Positions 57,891 through 64,000 of a DNA stretch of 64,000 nt are shown one piece after another. The notes beneath the pieces were generated by a model. It did no database searches. It saw only the letters and a list, made by a program, of their open reading frames with translations, and was not told the DNA's origin. The stretch is from Ariolimax columbianus (Eukaryota; Mollusca; Gastropoda; Stylommatophora; Arionidae): assembly GCA_036924085.1 (NCBI GenBank), contig JAVGWX010000011.1, positions 37,203,210 through 37,267,209 of the forward strand, in the 5' to 3' direction. Numbering within the stretch: position 1 is the stretch's first letter; each line of letters starts with the position of its first letter. The position numbers and the translations under genes are program-made.

Positions 57891-58139
57891 AAAACGAACT
57901 AAAACTAACTAGAAGCAGTTGGTGGCCCAATTAGACGCTATCTCGTAAGCGACAACCGGAAAGAAAGTAGTGGCAACGATTGCTAAGCCAAATATATTTG
58001 AAGCACCCAGAAAACATATACACCAAACAACAGCAAAGAAAGTTCTTTAATAAGCGCTCCGGAATCTCCTAACTCACGCCTCTTTTGCAACAAGGCGTCT
58101 TAACTCAACTGTAAGTTAATTTTTTTTTTAAATATTTCT

Positions 58140-59185
58140 TACTACCTGCCGTTACCTGCATGTTCAGTGTTCTGTTTATGAGTGCCTATCGCCGCTTGTG
58201 AGTTTATTTTGTTATTCATGAGTGTCTATCGTCACTTAACAGTTTGATGTTTGAGTTCTGAGCGTCTTATGTCTATCGCCACTTGTAAGTTTGGTGTCCT
58301 ATTTCTGAACATCTATCGGCAGTTGTAAGCTTCGTGTCTTATTTCTGAATATCTATCGACACTTGTAAGTTTGGTGCCTTATTTCTGACGTCTATGCCAC
58401 TTATAAGTGTATTGTCTTATTTATGAACATCTATCGACACTTGTAAGTTTGGTGCCTTATTTCTGAACGTCTATGCCACTTGTAAGCTTGGTGCCTTATT
58501 TCAGAACGTCTATGCCACTTGTAAGTTTGGTGTCTTATTTCTGAACGTCTATGCCACTTGTAAGCTTGGTGCCTTATTTCTGAACGTCTATGGCACTTAT
58601 AAGCTTGGTGCCTTATTTCTGAACGTCTATGCCACTTATAAGTTTATTGTCTTATTTATGAACATATATCGACACTTGTAAGCTTGGTGCCTTATTTCTG
58701 GACGTCTATGACACTTATAAGTTTATTGTCTTATTTATGAACATCTATAGTCACTTGTGAGTTTGGTGTCTTTTTCTGAACATCTATCGGCACTTGTAAG
58801 TTTGGTGTCTTATTTCTGAACATCTATCAGCACTTGTAAATTAGGTGTCTTAATTCTGAACATCTATCGGCACTTGTAAATTAGGTGTCCTATTTCTGAA
58901 CATATATCGCCACTTGTAAGTTTGGTGTCATATTTATGAAGGTTTATTGGTTACTTATAAGTTTGGTGTCCAATTTATGAAACATCTATAGCCATTTGTA
59001 AGTTTGGTTTCACATTTCTGAAGGTTTATTGGTTACTTATAAGTTTGGTGTCCAATTTATGACACATCTATAGCCACTTGTAAGTTTGGTGTCATATTTC
59101 TGAAGGCTTATTGGTTACTTGTAAGTTTGGTGTCATATTTCTGAAGGTTTATTGGTTACTTGTAAGCTTGATATTCCTTTTTAAA
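58140..59185. repeat. 38-42-bp minisatellite (about 26 units)
   Basis: Unit cacttgtaagtttggtgtct plus tatttctgaacatctatcgg (about 40 bp), with subfamilies 'gccttatttctgaacgtctatgc' in the middle and 'gtcatatttctgaaggtttattggtta' at the right end. Divergence rises towards both edges. From 59186 to 59689 I see no gene; a stretch with caggggtctcaa and gtggcccgc (59424-59470) is weakly hAT-like. Confidence 0.93.
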
Positions 59186-59689
59186 AGTGCCTTGTGCCGA
59201 AACACGTTCAGTGCTGTTCTGTAAACACTGTTCAATGAACAACTATTTCATTGTGTCATTCATTAGCTTTTTCCCAGCTGAACCGACACGGCATTACCTT
59301 TAATCCGGACAATTAATCTGGCTCAAGTGATGTCAGTTTTGCGTGTCATGAAACCTCGTCAATTTCTAATTATTTCGGCTGATGCCAAGACCAGGGATAA
59401 GTCTCTAAGGAACTTACCTACATCAGGGGTCTCAACAACATGCATTATCAAGCCGTATCATGTGGCCCGCAATATAGGTGGCATAACAGGGGAAGCGAGG
59501 CACGTGTACAGCAAATAAACTAGAGTAAAACGTACACATCAGTAGATGTGACAGAACAGAGGAGACGTGTGTCTGTGGGAGCACTAGGTCCCCATTTATC
59601 AATCAATGCTGCGTGAATCCTTGGGGTTTTTCTAGAGACCAGCACAGCAGAACACCTTCCATGTGTAATAAATGCACTATTGGTAACAG

Positions 59690-59820
59690 TTAAAACTCAG
59701 ATTTTAAACATAAAATTAGAAGAAAAAACTATAAAACTCGTCTACGATTCGAACCACAGACTTCAAGCACCCTATGGGAAGATCACAACCCTAGACCACC
59801 GTGCTGTCAGATAATACAAT
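59690..59820 (-). mobile_element. tRNA-derived SINE, family 4
   Basis: The minus-strand head reads cagcacggtggtctagggtt, then gtgatcttcccatagg, then tctgtggttcgaatcgtaga, with a perfect B-box core GGTTCGAATC. It is followed by a short T-rich tail that shares 'gattttaaacat..aaagaaaaaac' (plus strand) with the next copy. It is not a functional tRNA: the stem pairing is weak. Confidence 0.7.
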
Positions 59821-60034
59821 TTTGCATAGGAGGTATGCAGTTTTGGTTTGTTTTGACTACAAAGGCAGACATAAACACATTTCATTTCGTACAAAACTGA
59901 CTTCGATTACAAAATAATAGGTTGCTCTGCGACTAAGAAAATTATGTTGCGTTTACAGGCGGAACATAAACAAAGACAACTGTTTCTCGAATCCAACTAT
60001 TTATTTATTGACGCCATGATATTATCTAATGTAT

Positions 60035-60150
60035 TGATCAGATTTTAAACAACAAGTGAGAAGAAAAAACATTTTTGGACTCCTCCGTAATGTGAATCCT
60101 GGACCACCTCGCACCATACGATAGAACCACCTGATTCTATCAGCCAATCA
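60035..60150 (-). mobile_element. tRNA-derived SINE, family 4, second decayed copy
   Basis: Shares cagattttaaacaacaagtg, then agaagaaaaaaca with 59690-59820. The head has decayed boxes (tggttctatcgtatggtgcg, ggtggtccaggattcacatt). Same orientation as its neighbour about 340 bp away. Confidence 0.6.
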
Positions 60151-60329
60151 AATTACTGTTAGCGACAGATGATGGATAAACTTAAATTAATAGCATGATA
60201 GTGATTGTAGGCAGAGACCAAGCAGTTGTGTAGGTCAGTATGTATTTTAAGAGTCTTTATTTATTATTCATATTTTTGAGTTATACGCTTATCCAGAGAA
60301 CAATTTACAGGTTGTGAACAAGACATGGG

Positions 60330-60600
60330 GAACCCAGTGGTCTCGAGGTAAGGTGTTCGCCTCTGGTGATGTAGGTCATGATTTCAAATCACGGTGGAGA
60401 AGAAGGTTTGTTCACGTGGATCATCCGGTAAAAATGTACCTTGATCTCTGAGTAAGGAGATCAGACACCCGTTTACAGTGGCGAGCACGCTAAAATACCA
60501 TTGGCAGTTGGAAATCGAAAAGAATAGGCTTAACGGTCGCTGCTCAGGCTAAATTCCAAGTTTAAAAAATCTACTAAAATTATTTTAGTATGGCTATAAT
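60330..60600 (+). mobile_element. tRNA-derived SINE, family 2, second copy
   Basis: Contains acccagtggtctcgaggtaa, then ggtgttcgcctctgg and an altered B box (gatttcaaatcacgg). The body (ttcacgtggatcatccggta, aaaatgtaccttgatctctg, gcgagcacgctaaaatacca) matches 28205-28450. Confidence 0.82.
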
Positions 60601-60714
60601 ATCAGGTCTTGGTTATGTGGTTAGCGGAACGGCATTGATGACGCATGACAAGCTGCTGATCTACCTTTCTCTAATTTACGCATCCACCACCACCAGTCCC
60701 AAAAATAGGAGATC

Positions 60715-60941
60715 TTATATTCCAGATCATAAACACGAAATGTAATTCAGTTAGAGAATTCAGATATTTGAAAAGCACGTCCACAGAAGACGACAGAATT
60801 CGTATTAGAATCGAGAACGGAAAAGACGCTTCCACTGATACGGGGATTGACCTAGCAAGTAACCATAGTATTTTCGCCTGCCAACAAATATGAAACAAAG
60901 AAGGTCACACCTCCACACTACGTCTAACGACACAAGTGGAC

Positions 60942-60945
<4 letters not shown>
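60715..60945 (+). pseudogene. LINE fragment
   Basis: The plus strand reads KCNSVREFRYLKSTSTEDDR, then IRIRIENGKDASTD, matching the 'F.YLGS..T.DG.....I..RI..A' segment of LINE polyproteins after the RT core. It ends where (TA)n begins. Confidence 0.6.

Positions 60946-61010
<65 letters not shown>
60946..61010. repeat. (TA)n microsatellite
   Basis: About 32 pure TA repeats. The IYIYIY frames are artefacts. From 61011 to 61269 nothing is recognised. Confidence 0.98.
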
Positions 61011-61013
<3 letters not shown>

Positions 61014-61269
61014 GTGAACAAGGCATGTGTCATTGAGTAGACACCCAAGCAGAGTGATCACATACCATAAGGACTGCGATGGATAAAAGAAAACAGTAAA
61101 ACACCATCTTTTAGATTGTCCATCATTGTTCAGAATTGTAGTAGCAATTATAACTATCAACCCCTCTCATCAACAAAACCCTATGTGGAGACACATAACA
61201 ATTGGAGCAAACGTGTGCATTTCAATAACCTTGTAAAGGAAGAATAGGGTTAAAGATGCAGCACAGAGA

Positions 61270-61530
61270 ATGAGTTAACAGCAGCCAGCGACGCGAACTA
61301 GAGCTGATCAAGACCCTTTTCCACCTCCAAGCGGCGGTCATGGGAACACGCTACACTAGTGTATTCTGGCAAAGAGGATCAGGATTGCAATGGAGCGGCA
61401 AACCTTGTAACCAAAAAAAAGCCAGCTCAAAAAGGATATCTCGGGTCGAAAACACAGATATCGCAGCCTCGCGGTAAAACATGACACAATATCCTTTTCA
61501 GGATGAAGAAGAAGAAAAAGAAGAGGAGGA
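61270..61530 (+). repeat. Family A-related repeat, plus orientation
   Basis: Contains gatcaagacccttttccacc, then ggtcatgggaacacgctaca, aagaggatcaggattgcaat, gatatctcgggtcgaaaaca, cagatatcgcagcctcgcgg and the tail gatgaagaagaagaaaaaga. It resembles 51796-52110 inverted, so it is a second copy of the divergent subfamily. Confidence 0.6.
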
Positions 61531-62039
61531 AAACATCGTTGTCCACTTCCCGTAGAGGAGAGAGCGCTACATATTTCGCAAAACGTTAATTAGAACATCC
61601 GAAAATTGATATAGACACGTTTTATAGGGTAATTTATCTGCTTATATTGTGATGCGGTATTTTGGATGGCTGTTTGTTGTGTGTGCGTGTTATTGTGTTG
61701 TACAATTTGAATCACTACAAGATGGAGAGCACATAAACAAACAAATTTAACTTTCTTCAAATGTGTCCCATTTGTACCGATCCGCATGTGTAAAATGTTG
61801 GGAAACACTGGAATAGGTGGAACATACCTGACGTTATTAAATATATATTTCCAATCAGTGTGGGGGCAAAAAGCCAAGCTACTTGGAAGTTAACACATAT
61901 TCTGCAGCAAACAGAAGTACACATTATTCCTCGGTAATCGATTAATAAATTCACTTTGATATTGTAAAAAATGTTTATACCTTCCATTTTGCTCTGATGT
62001 AGCACGTAAGCTCGCACTCGACCGAGTTAAAAGGAGGCA
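61531..62039. other. Unassigned spacer with a possible hAT end
   Basis: gttgggaaacactgg at 61798-61812 is the inverted form of a hAT-like CAGTGTTTCCCAAC end. No partner end was found. No gene recognised. Confidence 0.4.
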
Positions 62040-62300
62040 AAGACACTCATATAATGATACTTGAGAACGGAATGAATACACCAGCACAACGGCTACAAGC
62101 CAGAAAAATTCAGCATATTGTAACTTGGCAGAAATGGGCAGACAAAGATCTTCGTACTAAGAACGGAACATTGCAAGCTCAATGCACACCTCCAGAGAAT
62201 GGGTCTTAGATAAACCGCAACGTGCGATTGCGGAGCACCCAAACAAACACTAGAACATATCCTGCAAGAATGTCCCTCTTATGCAGACTACATAAATGAC
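62040..62300 (+). pseudogene. LINE-K C-terminal remnant, left half
   Basis: The plus strand carries a WQKWADKDLRTKNGTLQAQC stretch and the zinc-knuckle-like tail TCDCGAPKQTLEHILQECPS, then YADYIND (about 62225-62298). It is then interrupted by LINE-J, and the remaining tail lies at 63928-63996. The uninterrupted arrangement is visible in the 10585-10975 copy. Confidence 0.75.
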
Positions 62301-62812
62301 GTCTGTCTATACTTACTTACTTTCCGTGTACAAGCACCACGTTATATATCTTGCATCCAGTATTCCGCGACATGGATTGGCTTGTCATTTACCTCCAGCA
62401 TGTCGCGCCTATTGCATGTTTCCTGGAAGTTGGGACAGGTCATCAGGTGGACTGGGTCCTGTATTGCGCCACAATCACATGTATCAACATCTGTATATCC
62501 CCATCGCTTCATATTCCTCTTGCACCGTGGTACACCAGTTCGGAGTCTGTTCAGCGACTTTCATGTTGTGTATGGTAGATGCTGTCCAGGAGCAGATTCC
62601 TCCCGAAGTTCCATCTCTGGGACCTGCACCAATTTGTGGCACCCCTCGATACGGCAACTTTCAGTGTTTGTATGTATAGAGTTCGTTGTTTTTAGAAAGC
62701 TATGTCTGGATTTGAGTCTTGTGTTTTGTACCTGATGTCCAAACATCGGGTGCCTTGGGTCGTGCTCCTGTTTTTCTCGTTCAATTTCTGCTAGGACGCT
62801 TCTTCGGCTCTT

Positions 62813-62834
62813 GGGGGGGGGGGGGGGGGGGGGG
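62813..62834. repeat. G22 homopolymer inside LINE-J
   Basis: Twenty-two consecutive G residues in the region after the RT core. It reads as a proline run on the minus strand. Confidence 0.95.
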
Positions 62835-63217
62835 AGTGTTATGCCGATTATGGGGTATATTTTATCAATGGGGGTGGGTTTTAGGCACCCTGATACTATC
62901 CGACCCACCTAATTTATTGCTGTATCAATTAGTTTCCCATGAGCAGAGTTATTACAGACTGGCGCAGCCAGTGTAGATGTCCGAAGGACTGATGGCTGTG
63001 CCCCCCATGTTGTGCCGGTCAGTTTTCTGATGATAATATTTCTTGCGTGTATCTTACGCTTTGTGTCTTGGCAGTGGGTTATGTAAGACAGTGTGCGGTC
63101 TAATGTCACGCCTAGATATTTGGGAGCCGTGCAGTGTTCAAGCTCCTGTCCTTGCCAACTAATCCGGTTTTGTTTTTTTTCCTCTGTTTCTGAGGTGGTA
63201 GGCGCATACTTGGGTTT

Positions 63218-63572
63218 GGCTTGGCTTGACTTCGTTCGTTCTCAATCTCCCGTTACCAAACCCTGAAAGGGCTTAAGTGGCAGAATGTAGTCCAGAGAAC
63301 AGAATGCGTTGTGTCGTAGTTTACTGCGGTAATTGCACCTTTCGGCCCAACACATCCGACTTCGGCAAGCATCGTTTTAGTACCGGGTTAGCATTCCTCC
63401 CTCTACGATCCCTTCTCCTTCAGCCAGTCTGCCCTGCTTCAACCTGTTATCCAGGATCACCGCGTGGAAGTGTAGAATAGTCTTGGCAGCTTTGGTTCGC
63501 TGGTCCTGACGCTAGCAATCAGCTATGGGTCGCTGACCACTGCAATTCATGCGCTGCTCAGCATCTTGATCC
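63218..63572 (-). mobile_element. Family A inserted in LINE-J, 13-bp TSD
   Basis: Flanked by catacttgggttt (63205-63217) and catacctgggttt (63573-63585), one difference. The interruption falls in LINE-J codons following NKTQ, and removing it restores the expected continuation (a 'CAYHLRN'-like stretch). The minus-strand 5' end is gggatcaagatgctgagcag; the tail is acgaagtcaagccaagcc. Confidence 0.9.
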
Positions 63573-63927
63573 CATACCTGGGTTTTATTGGGATTTGGTT
63601 TAAGGTGATTATTGTGGTAGTATTCTGCAAGGCCATTGAGAGAACTTGACAGTTAGCTTTCCACTTCCTCAAACCCTTTTCCATGGGCAGCGACTGCTGT
63701 GTCATCAGCAAAGATGAATTTCCTTGTGTCTGTGTCCATGGGTAGGTCATTAGTATATACGTTATATAGCATGGGTGCTAGGACACTTCCTTGTGCCAGG
63801 CCGTTGTTTTGGTTTCGCCATCTGCTATTTTTTTCCCCAGAGTTACATAGAATCGCCTATTTTTCAGGAGGCATTTGATGATATTTGCCAGACGCCAGTC
63901 TTTTGTCATAGTGTATAGTCTGTCTAT

Positions 63928-63996
63928 TGGGTGCACCATGCTTGAAAACCTATGGGGGATCGGCGAAGACCTGAAATGACAGTCTCCTTCGTGAAC
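63928..63996 (+). pseudogene. LINE-K C-terminal remnant, right half
   Basis: cgaagacctgaaatgacagt, then ctccttcgtgaactt, equivalent to the end of the inverted copy at 10590-10650. It continues the tail interrupted at 62300. The window ends here. Confidence 0.7.
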
Positions 63997-64000
63997 TTAA

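Larger units (their letters stand above)
62311..63917 (-). mobile_element. LINE-J, 5'-truncated, inserted in LINE-K with 10-bp TSD
   Basis: Flanked by gtctgtctat (62301-62310 and 63918-63927). The 3' end has the (AAGT)n tail (ttacttactttccg on the plus strand). From its 5' side it encodes an NQNNGLAQGSVLAPMLYNVY segment (RT motif B region, about 63826-63763), a FADDTAVAAHGKGFEEVE catalytic region (about 63725-63672) and a NKTQ segment. After the nested family A insertion come VTLDRTLSYITH (63109 downwards) and a polyproline caused by the G22 run (62813-62834). Last is the zinc-knuckle tail that matches 40692-41129. The frame is broken by the insertion, the homopolymer and stops. Confidence 0.9.

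Noticed and set aside
59424..59470. hAT-like caggggtctcaa ... gtggcccgc stretch
   Set aside because: Too short and without a partner end or TSD.
59740..59820. A working tRNA gene on the minus strand
   Set aside because: The B box is perfect, but the acceptor and D arms do not pair convincingly, and a related copy with the same tail lies nearby, so a SINE head is more likely.

Overview
This window looks like repeat-dominated nuclear DNA of an invertebrate animal. There are no operons or bacterial signals. Instead it holds decayed non-LTR retrotransposons (apurinic-type endonuclease, reverse transcriptase, RNase H), tRNA-derived SINEs, mariner-like and hAT-like DNA transposon remnants, and many satellites and minisatellites. 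The LINE and SINE types would fit a mollusc (perhaps a gastropod), but that is an impression from family style, not a demonstration. I see no convincing intact host protein gene and no functional tRNA or rRNA gene. Nearly every long open frame is either a retroelement fragment or an artefact of a tandem repeat.

Layout. 1-3.3 kb: copies of three dispersed families (called A, B and C here), then a 36-bp satellite in two blocks next to LINE tails. 3.7-4.1 kb: a mariner-derived MITE. 5.2-7.4 kb: a hAT-type element holding a foldback element that in turn holds a LINE. 7.4-11 kb: several family A copies, one nested in a LINE with a target-site duplication (TSD). 11.07-24.08 kb: a 13-kb satellite of 43-bp and 42-bp monomers with long higher-order duplications. 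24.4-28.1 kb: LINE fragments, a 1.8-kb CA/CT-rich array and a 36-bp minisatellite. 28.2-31 kb: SINE, B and C copies. 31.3-33.1 kb: a 22-bp minisatellite split by a tRNA-SINE, then degenerate telomere-like DNA.

33.09-36.70 kb: the most complete retrotransposon, with endonuclease, RT and RNase H, inserted in the telomere-like DNA with a 12-bp TSD. 36.9-42.7 kb: other LINE fragments and a 1.1-kb array of 37-bp units inside a family C copy. 44.5-55.8 kb: more A, B and C copies, a second LINE copy (14-bp TSD, one in-frame stop) and a third fragment. 56.3-59.2 kb: 35-bp and 40-bp minisatellites. 59.7-64 kb: SINEs, (TA)n, and a three-level nest in which A sits in one LINE that sits in another, both inner insertions having TSDs.

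How the parts interact. The RNase H LINE and family A both end in (GAA)n, so A may use that LINE's machinery. Family C has conserved ends around an internal minisatellite whose copy number differs between loci, from about 1 to about 30; this modular, array-carrying element is the most interesting candidate for something undescribed. The 13-kb satellite shows a clear history of segmental duplication.
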